Part shown: in pieces, positions 16,087-24,770 of the stretch
How the letters are laid out: each line of letters begins with the position of its first letter
Position numbering within the stretch: the stretch's first letter is position 1
The notes under the pieces: generated by a model
Databases searched by the model: none
Told to the model about the DNA's origin: nothing
What the model saw: only the letters and a program-made list of their open reading frames with translations
Made by a program: the position numbers and the translations under genes
DNA from: Beijerinckiaceae bacterium
GTDB taxonomy: Bacteria > Pseudomonadota > Alphaproteobacteria > Rhizobiales > Beijerinckiaceae
Direction of reading: 5' to 3'
Assembly: GCA_022702015.1 (NCBI GenBank)
Contig: JAKONI010000220.1
Location: 1-43,394 of the forward strand
Length of the DNA: 43,394 nt

Positions 16087-16953
16087 TCAGCGCTCCAGCC
16101 GGGCGACGAGGCTCGACGTGTCCCAGCGGTTGCCGCCCATCGCCTGCACCTCGGCGTAGAACTGGTCCACCAGGGCCGAGACCGGCAGCTTCGCCCCGTT
16201 GCGACGGGCCTCGTCGAGGAGGATGCCCAGGTCCTTGCGCATCCAATCGACGGCGAAGCCGAAATCGAACTTGCCGGCGTTCATGGTCTTGCCGCGGTTC
16301 TCCATCTGCCAGGAGCCGGCCGCGCCCTTGGCGATCACGTCGAGCACCGCCTCCACATCGAGGCCCGCCCGCTTAGCGAAGTGGACGCCCTCCGAGAGAC
16401 CCTGCACCAATCCGGCGATGCAGATCTGGTTGACCATCTTGGTGAGCTGGCCGGACCCAACCGGCCCCATCAGGCGGCAGGCGCGGGCGTAGGACCCGAT
16501 GGCCTCCTCGACCGTCGCGTAGGTCCCGGCCTCGCCCCCGCACATCACCGTCAGCACGCCGTTCTCGGCGCCCGCCTGACCGCCCGAGACCGGGGCGTCG
16601 ATGAAACCGAATCCCTTCTCCTGCGCGGCGGCGGCGAGTTCCCGGGCCACCTCCGCCGAGGCGGTGGTGTGATCGACGAAGATCGCCCCCGGCGCCATGC
16701 CGGCCAGCGCCCCGTCCTCGCCCAGCACGACACTGCGCAGGTCGTCGTCGTTGCCGACGCAGGCGAAGACGATCTCCGCGCCCCGGACCGCCTCGCGCGG
16801 CGTGGCGGCGTGGGCGCCGCCATGGGTCTTCACCCATGCCTCGGCCTTCGCGCCGGTGCGGTTGTAGACCGTGACGTCGTGCCCCTTCTTGGCGAGGTGG
16901 CCCGCCATCGGGCCGCCCATGACGCCGAGACCCAGAAAAGCGACCTTGGCCAT
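16087..16953 (-). CDS. NAD(P)-dependent beta-hydroxyacid dehydrogenase
   Basis: Member of the 3-hydroxyisobutyrate / tartronate-semialdehyde reductase family, which oxidises short beta-hydroxyacids or reduces the semialdehydes. The 288 residues show the N-terminal cofactor motif G8-L-G-V-M-G-G-P-M-A, the substrate loop D119-A-P-V-S-G-G (119-125) and the catalytic lysine K172 in G-Q-L-T-K-M-V-N-Q. Length fits the family (~290). Arg31 after the second beta-strand (Y-N-R-T) would favour NADP(H), as in glyoxylate/succinic semialdehyde reductases. The exact substrate is open. I start at the ATG at 16953; an earlier in-frame start adds 50 unrelated residues. The gene is divergent from cstA. Confidence 0.88.
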   Translation of the reverse strand: MAKVAFLGLGVMGGPMAGHLAKKGHDVTVYNRTGAKAEAWVKTHGGAHAATPREAVRGAEIVFACVGNDDDLRSVVLGEDGALAGMAPGAIFVDHTTASAEVARELAAAAQEKGFGFIDAPVSGGQAGAENGVLTVMCGGEAGTYATVEEAIGSYARACRLMGPVGSGQLTKMVNQICIAGLVQGLSEGVHFAKRAGLDVEAVLDVIAKGAAGSWQMENRGKTMNAGKFDFGFAVDWMRKDLGILLDEARRNGAKLPVSALVDQFYAEVQAMGGNRWDTSSLVARLER

Positions 16954-17253
16954 TGTCCCGTCTCCACCCGAACGCCGCCGGTTCCGCCCGCGCGGCCCGC
17001 GATCCCTCCCGCGTCCGGTCCCGGGACCGGCGGGGCGCGACTGACCTATAGCGCAAGGCGCGGGCGACGATACCGCTCCGGGGCCGCCGTATGCAAAATT
17101 CACCGGGGCGGCCGGCGGGCCTACAGCCGCCGCCCGATTGTCCGCGCCCGGTCGCCCGAAGACCTTTGCAGGGCGTGAAATTTCCGGCAGAACGCGGCCA
17201 GATCACAAGGCTCCGTGAGGGCCGTCACCGCCGTGGGCCGGGGAGGCCACGCC
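16954..17253. other. Divergent region between dehydrogenase and cstA
   Basis: Exactly 300 bases. A short AT-richer patch is at about 17165-17180. I find no clear -35/-10 pair for either gene and no strong palindrome. A Shine-Dalgarno (GGGGAGG, about 17240-17246) precedes the cstA ATG. Confidence 0.4.
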
Positions 17254-19311
17254 ATGACCGCTGTGCAGAAGCATGGGCCCTGGGCCCTCGTGGGGGCGCT
17301 CGGCGCCGCCGCCCTCGCCATCGTCGCGACCGAGCGCGGCGAGGCCGTGAACGCCCTCTGGATCGTGGTCGCGGCGGTCTGCGTCTACCTCATCGCGTAT
17401 CGATATTACTCGAAGTTCATCGCCGAGAAGGTGATGAAGCTCGACGGCAACCGCGCCACCCCGGCCCTGCGCCACAACGACGGCCTGGACTACGTTCCCA
17501 CCAACAAGAGCGTGCTGTTCGGCCACCACTTCGCGGCCATCGCGGGCGCCGGCCCGCTGGTCGGCCCGGTGCTGGCGGCGCAGATGGGCTACCTGCCCGG
17601 CATGCTCTGGATCCTGGCGGGCGTGGTGCTCGCTGGCGCGGTGCAAGACTTCGTGGTCCTGTTCGTCTCCATGCGCCGGGACGGGCGCTCGCTGGGCGAA
17701 CTGATCCGCGCCGAACTCGGGGCGGTGCCGGGCGTCATCGCGCTGGTGGGCACCTTCCTCATCATGATCATCCTGCTGGCGGTGCTGGCGCTGATCGTGG
17801 TCAAGGCGCTGGCCGAGAGCCCGTGGGGCACCTTCACGGTGATGTCGACGATCCCGATCGCCATCCTGATGGGCCTCTACACCCGCTACGTCCGCCCCGG
17901 TAAGATCGGCGAGGTGTCGATCCTCGGCTTCGTCCTGCTGATGGCGGCGATCTTCGGGGGCGGCCAGGTGGCCGCGAGCCCGGTCTGGGGCCCGGCCTTC
18001 ACCTTCACCGGCACGCAGCTGTGCTGGATGCTGATCGGCTACGGCTTCGTCGCCTCGGTGCTGCCGGTGTGGCTGCTGCTGGCCCCGCGCGACTACCTCT
18101 CGACCTTCCTCAAGATCGGCACCATCGTCGGGCTGGCGCTTGGCATCGCCGTCGTGGCGCCGCACCTTCAGATGCCGGCCATGACCAAGTTCGTGGACGG
18201 CACCGGCCCGGTCTGGGCGGGCAGCCTGTTCCCGTTCCTGTTCATCACCATCGCCTGCGGCTCGGTCTCGGGCTTCCACGCCCTGATCTCGTCGGGCACC
18301 ACGCCGAAGCTCATCGCCAACGAGCGCGATGCCCGCTTCGTCGGCTACGGCGCGATGCTGATGGAATCCTTCGTGGCGATCATGGCGCTGGTCTCGGCCT
18401 GCGTGATCGATCCCGGCGTGTACTTCACCATGAACTCCCCGGCCGCCCTCGTGGGCACGACGCCGGAGACCGCCGCCGCCGCCGTGACGAAGCTCGGCTT
18501 CTCCACGACCCCGGAGGTCATCACCCAGACCGCCGCCGACGTCGGCGAGCACACCATCATCTCCCGCGCCGGCGGCGCCCCGACGCTCGCCGTCGGCATG
18601 GCGCACATCATCTCCTCCGCCATCGGCGGCAAGGGGATGATGGCCTTCTGGTACCACTTCGCCATCCTGTTCGAGGCGCTGTTCATCCTCACGGCGGTGG
18701 ATGCGGGGACGCGGGCCTGCCGCTTCATGGTGCAGGACCTCGTGGGGCTCGTGGCCCCAAGCTTCAAGAAGACCGATGCCTGGGGCCCGAGCATCGTCGC
18801 CACGGCGATCTCGGTGGGGGCCTGGGGCTACTTCCTCTACCAGGGCGTGACCGACCCGCTGGGCGGCATCAACACCCTGTGGCCGCTCTTCGGCATCTCG
18901 AACCAGATGCTGGCGGCGGTGGCGCTGACCCTCTGCACCGTGGTGATCTTCAAGATGAAGCGCGAGAAATACGCCTTCGTCACCATCATCCCGACGGTGT
19001 GGCTATGCATCTGCACCCTCACGGCGGGCTACCAGAAGATCTTCTCGGCCGACCCGAAGATCGGCTTCCTGGCGCATGCCGACCGGTACGCGACCGCCGC
19101 CGCCGAGGGCAAGCTCCTCGCGCCGGCCAAGAACGCCGGGCAGATGAGCCAGATCATCCTCAACGACCGGATCGACGCGGTGCTGGCCAGCCTGTTCATC
19201 GCCCTCGTCGTGGCGATCGCGGTCTTCGGCGTCATGGCCTGCGCGAAGGCGCTGCGGGCCGACCGCTGGACGGCGCTGGAGACCGACCCGAAGATCGTCC
19301 CCGCGGAGTGA
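17254..19311 (+). CDS. cstA: Carbon starvation protein CstA family transporter
   Basis: Large inner-membrane transporter. In E. coli CstA takes up peptides and, like its paralogue BtsT, pyruvate. The 685 residues (E. coli CstA 701) hold many hydrophobic helices and the family's N-terminal block with F-G-H-H-F-A-A-I-A-G-A-G-P-L-V-G-P. Further typical stretches are S-G-F-H-A-L-I-S-S-G-T-T-P-K and the late A-V-D-A-G-T-R-A. GGGGAGG lies 7 nt before the ATG at 17254; an in-frame upstream start adds 13 residues without homology. The next gene, a ybdD/yjiX homologue, follows after 4 nt, as in cstA and btsT operons. No btsSR-type regulator is adjacent. Confidence 0.95.
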   Translation: MTAVQKHGPWALVGALGAAALAIVATERGEAVNALWIVVAAVCVYLIAYRYYSKFIAEKVMKLDGNRATPALRHNDGLDYVPTNKSVLFGHHFAAIAGAGPLVGPVLAAQMGYLPGMLWILAGVVLAGAVQDFVVLFVSMRRDGRSLGELIRAELGAVPGVIALVGTFLIMIILLAVLALIVVKALAESPWGTFTVMSTIPIAILMGLYTRYVRPGKIGEVSILGFVLLMAAIFGGGQVAASPVWGPAFTFTGTQLCWMLIGYGFVASVLPVWLLLAPRDYLSTFLKIGTIVGLALGIAVVAPHLQMPAMTKFVDGTGPVWAGSLFPFLFITIACGSVSGFHALISSGTTPKLIANERDARFVGYGAMLMESFVAIMALVSACVIDPGVYFTMNSPAALVGTTPETAAAAVTKLGFSTTPEVITQTAADVGEHTIISRAGGAPTLAVGMAHIISSAIGGKGMMAFWYHFAILFEALFILTAVDAGTRACRFMVQDLVGLVAPSFKKTDAWGPSIVATAISVGAWGYFLYQGVTDPLGGINTLWPLFGISNQMLAAVALTLCTVVIFKMKREKYAFVTIIPTVWLCICTLTAGYQKIFSADPKIGFLAHADRYATAAAEGKLLAPAKNAGQMSQIILNDRIDAVLASLFIALVVAIAVFGVMACAKALRADRWTALETDPKIVPAE

Positions 19312-19315
19312 GCCG

Positions 19316-19537
19316 ATGGCCGCGACACAAGGGTTCCGGAGCCAGTTGCGGACGCTGACCAAATGCGTCTGCGACGGCGCCCGGCTGATGGTGGGGCAGG
19401 GGGATTACGGCGTCTATGCCGAGCATATCCGCCGCACCCACCCCGACCGGGAGCCGATGACCGAGACGGAGTTCTTCCGCAACCGGGAGAACGCCCGGTT
19501 CGGCGTGGGCAACACCTCGGGTTTCCGTTGCTGCTGA
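19316..19537 (+). CDS. YbdD/YjiX family small protein, CstA partner
   Basis: A 73-residue cytoplasmic protein of the YbdD/YjiX (DUF466) family, nearly always encoded right behind CstA-type transporters; such small partners have been reported to matter for pyruvate uptake. Family features are Y-G-V-Y-A-E-H-I-R-R-T-H-P (30-42), M-T-E-T-E-F-F-R-N-R (47-56) and a Cys-rich end (F-R-C-C). It starts 4 nt after the cstA stop, so it is surely co-translated. Confidence 0.9.
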   Translation: MAATQGFRSQLRTLTKCVCDGARLMVGQGDYGVYAEHIRRTHPDREPMTETEFFRNRENARFGVGNTSGFRCC

Positions 19538-19595
19538 GGGCAAGCTTGACACTCAGGCCCCTCGCCACACCATCTGTGGTCCACGGGAGACCTGT

Positions 19596-20030
19596 ATGAG
19601 CATTTTCCAGGACGCCATCCTCCGCTTCGGCCGGACGATCATGTCCTATGCCGGTGACGCGCTGTTCCTGCAAGCGGCGGTCTCGGCGGCGGCCAACGTC
19701 ATCGTCGCGGACGGGGACGTGGCGGAGGAGGAGATCGAGGCGGCGATCCTCGGCATCCGCTCCAACCCGATCCTCGAGAAATCCTACGACACGCTGCGCG
19801 TCGAGCAGGAGTTGTACGAGGCCATCGCCCGCGCCAAGACCCGGGCGGGGCGGATCGAGAATCTCCGCGCCGCCTCGGCTATCGCCGACCGGCCCATCGA
19901 GCAGCGCCAGGACGTCTTCCTGATCGCCGCCGACGTGGCCGACCTCGGGGGTATCAGCGATGTGGAGCACACGGCGCTGGACGAGATCGCCAACGCGCTG
20001 GACGTGGTGAAGTCGGCCCTGCTGCGGTGA
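19596..20030 (+). CDS. Stand-alone TerB family protein
   Basis: A 144-residue all-helical protein of the tellurite-resistance TerB type. It has two acidic metal-site-like loops, A-D-G-D-V-A-E-E-E (38-46) and A-D-V-A-D-L-G-G-I-S-D-V-E (112-124), spaced as in TerB and DjlA domains. There is no signal peptide or membrane segment. The precise role is unknown; TerB proteins bind metal and form membrane-associated stress complexes with TerC. It lies 58 nt after ybdD in the same direction; co-transcription with cstA is possible. Confidence 0.8.
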   Translation: MSIFQDAILRFGRTIMSYAGDALFLQAAVSAAANVIVADGDVAEEEIEAAILGIRSNPILEKSYDTLRVEQELYEAIARAKTRAGRIENLRAASAIADRPIEQRQDVFLIAADVADLGGISDVEHTALDEIANALDVVKSALLR

Positions 20031-20044
20031 GGCCGGCGATGTAG

Positions 20045-20062
20045 TGTTTCCTGGCGGAAACA
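20045..20062. terminator. Hairpin after the TerB gene
   Basis: TGTTTCC-TGGC-GGAAACA forms a perfect 7-bp stem with a 4-nt loop, 15 nt after the stop codon. No real T-run follows (CTTGGTCC), so it is a weak terminator candidate and could instead be an operator for the RND gene downstream. Confidence 0.35.
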
Positions 20063-20163
20063 ACTTGGTCCCCCCTGCGGCGTCGCGCGGATGTACCTGG
20101 AGGGCCGGGGCGCCCTAGATCGAATCCGCCACCCGGTTCCACCCCGGTGGGCCGGGAGATCGC

Positions 20164-23100
20164 ATGGGCCTCGTCCTCTACGCCCTCAAGTTCCGCATCA
20201 CGACCTACGTGCTCGCGGTGCTGATGATGCTCGGCGGCATCGGCGCCATCGTCGTCACGCCGAAGGATGTGCTGCCCGTCGTCGACATCCCCGTCGTCGT
20301 GGTGGTCTGGACCTATACCGGCCTGTCCACCCCGGAGATGGAACAGCGCATCACCACCTATGCCGAGTACGGCATTTCCAACAACGTCAACAATATCCGC
20401 CGCATGGAGTCGACCACGCTCCAGGGCACTGCGGTGCAGCGGATCTACTTCGATTCGAGCGTGAGCATCGATCTGGCCATCGCCCAGGTCGTCTCGTCCA
20501 CGAACTCCATCCGCGCGGTGATGCCCACCGGCACCCAGCCGCCGGTGATCGTGCGCTACTCGGCCTCCTCGGTGCCGGTGATCCAGCTCGCCCTGTCCTC
20601 GGCGCGGCAGAGCCTCAACGAGATCTACGATTACGCCCAGTACCGCATCCGCCAGACGCTGGCGCAGGTGCCGGGCTCGACGCTGCCCGCGCCGTTCGGT
20701 GGGGCGCCCCGGCAGATCATGGTCGACCTCGACCTCAACGCCCTCCAGGCGCTGGGCCTGACGCCGCTGGACGTCACCAACGCCATGACGGCGCAGAACC
20801 TCACCGTCCCCTCGGGCCTCTCGAAGATCGGCGAACTGCAATACCCGATCCAGCTCAACGCGACGCCGCCGTCCATCGAGACGCTCAACACCGCCCCGAT
20901 CCGGGTGGTGGCCGGGCAGCCGGTGCTGGTGCGCGACGTGGCCTATGTCCGCGACGGCGGCCCGCCGCAGATCAACGTCGTCCGCTCGGACGGCAGCCAG
21001 GCCGTGCTGATGCAGGTCATCAAGAACGGCAACGCCTCGACGCTGAGCGTGGTCAACAACGTCAAGGCGGCGATGCCGACGATCCACGCCGCCGCCCCCG
21101 AGGGCATGAACATCAAGCTGCTGTTCGACCAATCGGTGTTCGTGTCGAACGCCATCGAGGGCGTGCTGCACGAGGCGGCCATCGCCGCCGCCCTCACCGG
21201 GCTGGCGATCCTGCTGTTCCTCGGCTCGTGGCGCTCCACGGTGGTCGTGCTGATCTCGATCCCCCTCTGCGTGATGACCTCCCTGGCCGTGCTGGCCGCG
21301 CTCGGCGAGACCATCAACGTCATGACCCTGGGCGGGCTGGCGCTGGCGGTGGGCATCCTCGTGGACGACGCCACGGTGGCGATCGAGAACACCTACCGCC
21401 TGTTCGAGGAGGGGGAGGAGTTCCGGGAGAGCGTGGTCCACGGCGCCGCCGGGATCGCCAAGCCGGCCCTGATCTCGACGCTCTCGATCTGCGCCGCGTT
21501 CACCGCCGTCTTCGCCCTCACGGACACGCCGAAATACCTGTTCACCCCGCAGGCGCTCGCGGTCGTCTTCGCGATGCTGACCTCCTACCTCCTGTCACGG
21601 ACCCTGGTGCCCCTGCTGATCGACGTGATCGTCGCGCCGGAATACGCGGCCAAGCATGCCAAGGACCGGAAGGACCGGGATCAGGAGGCCCCCCGCCGGA
21701 CCCGCCTCGGCCGGGCCTTCGGGACGGTCTCGAAGCCGTTCCTGCGCTTCGCCGGATCCTTCCAACGGGGCTTCGAGGACCGGTTCACCCGCTTCCACCG
21801 GGGCTATGTCGGCCTGCTGCACGCCGCCCTGCGCCGCCGGCTCATCACGGCGGCGGTCACGGCCGCCGTCCTGGCGCTCGGGGGCACGCTGTTCCTGTTC
21901 ACCGGCCAGGACTACTTCCCGGACATCGAATCGAGCCAGCTGACGATGCATCTCCGGGCCCGCGCCGGCCTGCGCATCGAGACGACGCAGCAGGTCTTTG
22001 CGGACGTGGAGGACGTGGTGCGGGAGGTGATCCCCGAGGGCGAGATCGAGCAGATCCTCGACAACATCGGCCTGCCCTCGATCAACTACAACTTCGCCTT
22101 CTCGGACGGCTCCTTCGTCTCCTACAACGACGGGCAGATGCTCATCAGCCTGAAGGAGGGTCACGGCTCGGTCGCGGGCTACAAGAAGCGCCTGCGGGCC
22201 GAACTGATGCGGCGCTTCCCCGACCTCACGGTCTATTTCCAGCCGGCGGACATCATCACCCAGATCTTGAACTTCGGCGTCATCACGCCGATCGACGTGC
22301 AGGTCTCCGGGCGCAACAAGGAGAAGAACCTGGAGGTCGCCCAGACCATCGTCCGCCGCCTGCGCGAGACGAAGGGCCTCGTGGACGTACACCTGCAGCA
22401 GATCGTCAACGTTCCGCAATTCTATGTGGACGTCGATCGGCGCCTCGCCTCGGAGCTAGGGCTCACCGAGCAGTCGGTGGCGCAGAACATGAACATCTCC
22501 CTGTCGGGCAGCTATCAGGTCACGCCGAACTTCTGGCCGGACCCCAAGACGGGCATCCCCTACCAGCTCTGGGTGCAGACGCCGGAATACCGCAACAGCT
22601 CCCTCACCGACCTGCGCAACACGCCGCTCTTCGTGCGCGCCGCCGCCACCTCGGGGGCGGGGCCGGGGGTGCTCACCCTCCTGTCGAGCGTGGCGGACCT
22701 CCGGCGGGTGCCGACGCAGACGGTGATCAACCACGTCAACATCCAGCCGACCTACGACATCTTCGCCTCGGTGCAGGACCGCGACCTCGGCTCCGTCGCC
22801 CGGGAGATCGACAAGGTGGTGCAGGAGGAACAGAAGAACCTGAAGGCCCCGGACAAGATCACCGTGCGCGGGCAGATCGAGAGCATGCGCTCGGCCTTCC
22901 TGCGCCTCGGCATCGGGCTCGGCATCGCGCTGATCGCCGTCTACCTGCTGATGGCGGTGAACTACCAGAGTTGGGGCGACCCCTTCGTGGTCATCGCCGC
23001 CCTGCCCATCGCCTTCTGCGGCATCACCACCGGGCTGTTCATCACCGGCACCACATTCTCGATCCCCTCGATCTTCGGGGCGATCATGTCGGTCGGCATC

Positions 23101-23451
23101 GCCTCGGCGAACTCGATCCTGCTCGTCACCTTTGCCAAGGAGCACCGGGAGGCCACCGGGTGCAGCGCCGCGGAAGCCGCCATCGCGGCCGGCGAGACCC
23201 GGCTGCGACCGGTGCTGATGACCGCCTCGGCCATGTTCCTCGGCCTCATCCCCATGGCGCTCGGCACGGGGGAGGGCGGGGAGCAGAACGCGGCGCTGGC
23301 GCGGGCGGTGATGGGCGGCATCGCCTTCGCGACGCCGGCCACGCTGCTGCTGGTGCCCTTCCTCTACACGCTCCTGCGCGGCGGCCCGGCGCAGCCGGTG
23401 GAGGATTACCTGCCGCCGGAGGAGGCGAAGGCGCCTCAGGCGGCGGCCTGA
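20164..23451 (+). CDS. RND family efflux permease (HAE-type)
   Basis: Inner-membrane proton-driven pump of the AcrB superfamily, 1095 residues. It has TM1 at about 12-32, a large periplasmic porter domain, a central TM bundle, a second periplasmic domain and the final TM bundle. The proton-relay pair is present as D401-D402 in G-I-L-V-D-D-A (AcrB D407-D408). At the AcrB Lys940 position the sequence reads A980-S-A982-N983, so that lysine is absent, as in some RND subfamilies. The stretch [17 protein letters not shown] otherwise follows the family. No membrane-fusion adaptor or outer-membrane channel gene is adjacent, so partners must be encoded elsewhere. Its 3' end overlaps the convergent chemoreceptor gene by 16 nt. 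Confidence 0.92.
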   Translation: MGLVLYALKFRITTYVLAVLMMLGGIGAIVVTPKDVLPVVDIPVVVVVWTYTGLSTPEMEQRITTYAEYGISNNVNNIRRMESTTLQGTAVQRIYFDSSVSIDLAIAQVVSSTNSIRAVMPTGTQPPVIVRYSASSVPVIQLALSSARQSLNEIYDYAQYRIRQTLAQVPGSTLPAPFGGAPRQIMVDLDLNALQALGLTPLDVTNAMTAQNLTVPSGLSKIGELQYPIQLNATPPSIETLNTAPIRVVAGQPVLVRDVAYVRDGGPPQINVVRSDGSQAVLMQVIKNGNASTLSVVNNVKAAMPTIHAAAPEGMNIKLLFDQSVFVSNAIEGVLHEAAIAAALTGLAILLFLGSWRSTVVVLISIPLCVMTSLAVLAALGETINVMTLGGLALAVGILVDDATVAIENTYRLFEEGEEFRESVVHGAAGIAKPALISTLSICAAFTAVFALTDTPKYLFTPQALAVVFAMLTSYLLSRTLVPLLIDVIVAPEYAAKHAKDRKDRDQEAPRRTRLGRAFGTVSKPFLRFAGSFQRGFEDRFTRFHRGYVGLLHAALRRRLITAAVTAAVLALGGTLFLFTGQDYFPDIESSQLTMHLRARAGLRIETTQQVFADVEDVVREVIPEGEIEQILDNIGLPSINYNFAFSDGSFVSYNDGQMLISLKEGHGSVAGYKKRLRAELMRRFPDLTVYFQPADIITQILNFGVITPIDVQVSGRNKEKNLEVAQTIVRRLRETKGLVDVHLQQIVNVPQFYVDVDRRLASELGLTEQSVAQNMNISLSGSYQVTPNFWPDPKTGIPYQLWVQTPEYRNSSLTDLRNTPLFVRAAATSGAGPGVLTLLSSVADLRRVPTQTVINHVNIQPTYDIFASVQDRDLGSVAREIDKVVQEEQKNLKAPDKITVRGQIESMRSAFLRLGIGLGIALIAVYLLMAVNYQSWGDPFVVIAALPIAFCGITTGLFITGTTFSIPSIFGAIMSVGIASANSILLVTFAKEHREATGCSAAEAAIAAGETRLRPVLMTASAMFLGLIPMALGTGEGGEQNAALARAVMGGIAFATPATLLLVPFLYTLLRGGPAQPVEDYLPPEEAKAPQAAA

Positions 23452-24647
23452 GCCTCGGCGATCGCCGCCTCGAAGGCCTGGAAGGCGGCGGTTGCCTCGT
23501 CCCAGCGGCTGGCGGGAATATGGGTCAGCATCGCCTTGCACTGGGTGCGGGCCTGGGAGAGGGCGGCCTCCACGGCGGCGGGGAAGGCGGGGTGGGACGC
23601 GATCACGCCCTGGTCGGCCGCCACCGGCCGGGCGCCGATCAGCACCGACGCGAGGCGGCGGCGCCAGACCGCGCAATCGGCGGGCAGGCGGGCCAGCAGG
23701 AGGTCCTTCTCCTCGCCTTGCTGACGGCTGAGGAGGGTCTGGCTCAGATCCTCGATCCGGTCGATCCGGGCGATGGCGTCGCCGATCTCCTGCCCGGCCT
23801 TGCCAGCCCCGGCGGCGACCCGGCCGACGCTGTCGGCGATCTCGCTGGTGGCCTGGATCTGCTGATCGAGGAGGCCGGAGGTCGCGCGCATCTCGGCGGC
23901 GACGGAGGCGACCTTGCCGCTCTCGGTGGCGACGCGGCTGCTCGCCTGGGACATGGCGCTGGAGCCGGCCTTCACGGCCTCCCGGCTCTGGCTCACGGCC
24001 TCCCGCATCGCCGACATCTCGTCCCGTAGGTGCTTGATGCGCTGGTGAATCTCGTCCGTCGCCCGGGCGGTCTGGGCGGAGAGGGCCTTCACCTCGGCGG
24101 CCACCACGGCGAAGCCCCGCCCGGCCGCGCCGGCGCGGGCGGCCTCGATGGTCGCGTTGAGGGCGAGCAGGTTGGTCTGGCCCGAGATGGCCGCGATGGC
24201 CCCGGCCATCTCCTCGATCCGCGCGGCCGCCTGGGAGAACCCGTCCAGCCGGCGGCCGATCTCGTCGGTGCCACCCTCGATCCGGCGCATCCCGTCGGAG
24301 GCCCGGTGAAGGTCCTCGGCGCAGGCGCCGATGCCGCTGCTCGCCGCCTCGGCGCTGTCGGCCACCTCGCCGGACCGGCTCGCGATCTCGCGGGTGGTGG
24401 CGGCCAACTCCTCGGTGGCCGCCGCCATCAGGCGCGCCTGCTCGGCCATGCCCGTGGCATCGTGGGCCATCCAGCCCAGCGAAGTGCCGGCCTCGGAAGC
24501 CGCCGCCGAGAGGCGTCCGGGCAGGGCGATCGCCTCGCGGTCCACGGGCGCGGCAGGCGCCGGAACCACCGGGATTAGCTCCTCGACCGCGGGCGCCGAC
24601 GCGGCGACCTGGACGGGGGGGAACCTTTTCCGGGTGAGCGTGAACAT
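23436..24647 (-). CDS. Soluble methyl-accepting chemotaxis protein
   Basis: Chemoreceptor signalling protein of 403 residues. There is no membrane segment, so it is cytoplasmic. Residues 1-45 are a Pro/Ala-rich leader. The long coiled-coil signalling domain spans about 50-310, with the highly conserved hairpin tip near 153-190 ([20 protein letters not shown]) that docks CheA and CheW. The C-terminal part (about 321-385) looks like a worn CZB zinc-binding domain: D324-C-A-V-W-R-R-R-L sits where CZB domains carry D-H-x-x-W. The histidine is replaced by cysteine and no C-x-x-G-x-W follows. No other che gene is nearby. Confidence 0.88.
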   Translation of the reverse strand: MFTLTRKRFPPVQVAASAPAVEELIPVVPAPAAPVDREAIALPGRLSAAASEAGTSLGWMAHDATGMAEQARLMAAATEELAATTREIASRSGEVADSAEAASSGIGACAEDLHRASDGMRRIEGGTDEIGRRLDGFSQAAARIEEMAGAIAAISGQTNLLALNATIEAARAGAAGRGFAVVAAEVKALSAQTARATDEIHQRIKHLRDEMSAMREAVSQSREAVKAGSSAMSQASSRVATESGKVASVAAEMRATSGLLDQQIQATSEIADSVGRVAAGAGKAGQEIGDAIARIDRIEDLSQTLLSRQQGEEKDLLLARLPADCAVWRRRLASVLIGARPVAADQGVIASHPAFPAAVEAALSQARTQCKAMLTHIPASRWDEATAAFQAFEAAIAEAQAAA

Positions 24648-24735
24648 AGGGTATCCGGCAGTAGGAAAATTTCGCCGGATACTATTGCAGATTGAATATG
24701 AAGGAGGCGTTCACGCTCGCTCGACGGGAGTGACC

Positions 24736-24761
24736 CCCCGCTCTCCTCGCGGAGAGCGGGG
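24736..24761 (-). terminator. Strong hairpin after rne
   Basis: CCCCGCTCTCC-TCGC-GGAGAGCGGGG forms a perfect 11-bp stem with a 4-nt loop, 10 nt past the rne stop. It lacks a T-run on the minus strand, so it may protect the 3' end or terminate in another way; it also lies upstream of the chemoreceptor gene. Confidence 0.5.
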
Positions 24762-24770
24762 AAGGGGCGA

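Noticed and set aside
20091-24029. 1312-codon plus-strand open frame overlapping the RND gene
   Set aside because: Out-of-frame shadow: Arg/Gly/Pro/His-rich with no domain, while the RND frame (20164-23451) has full family similarity. Long shadows are expected at this G+C content.
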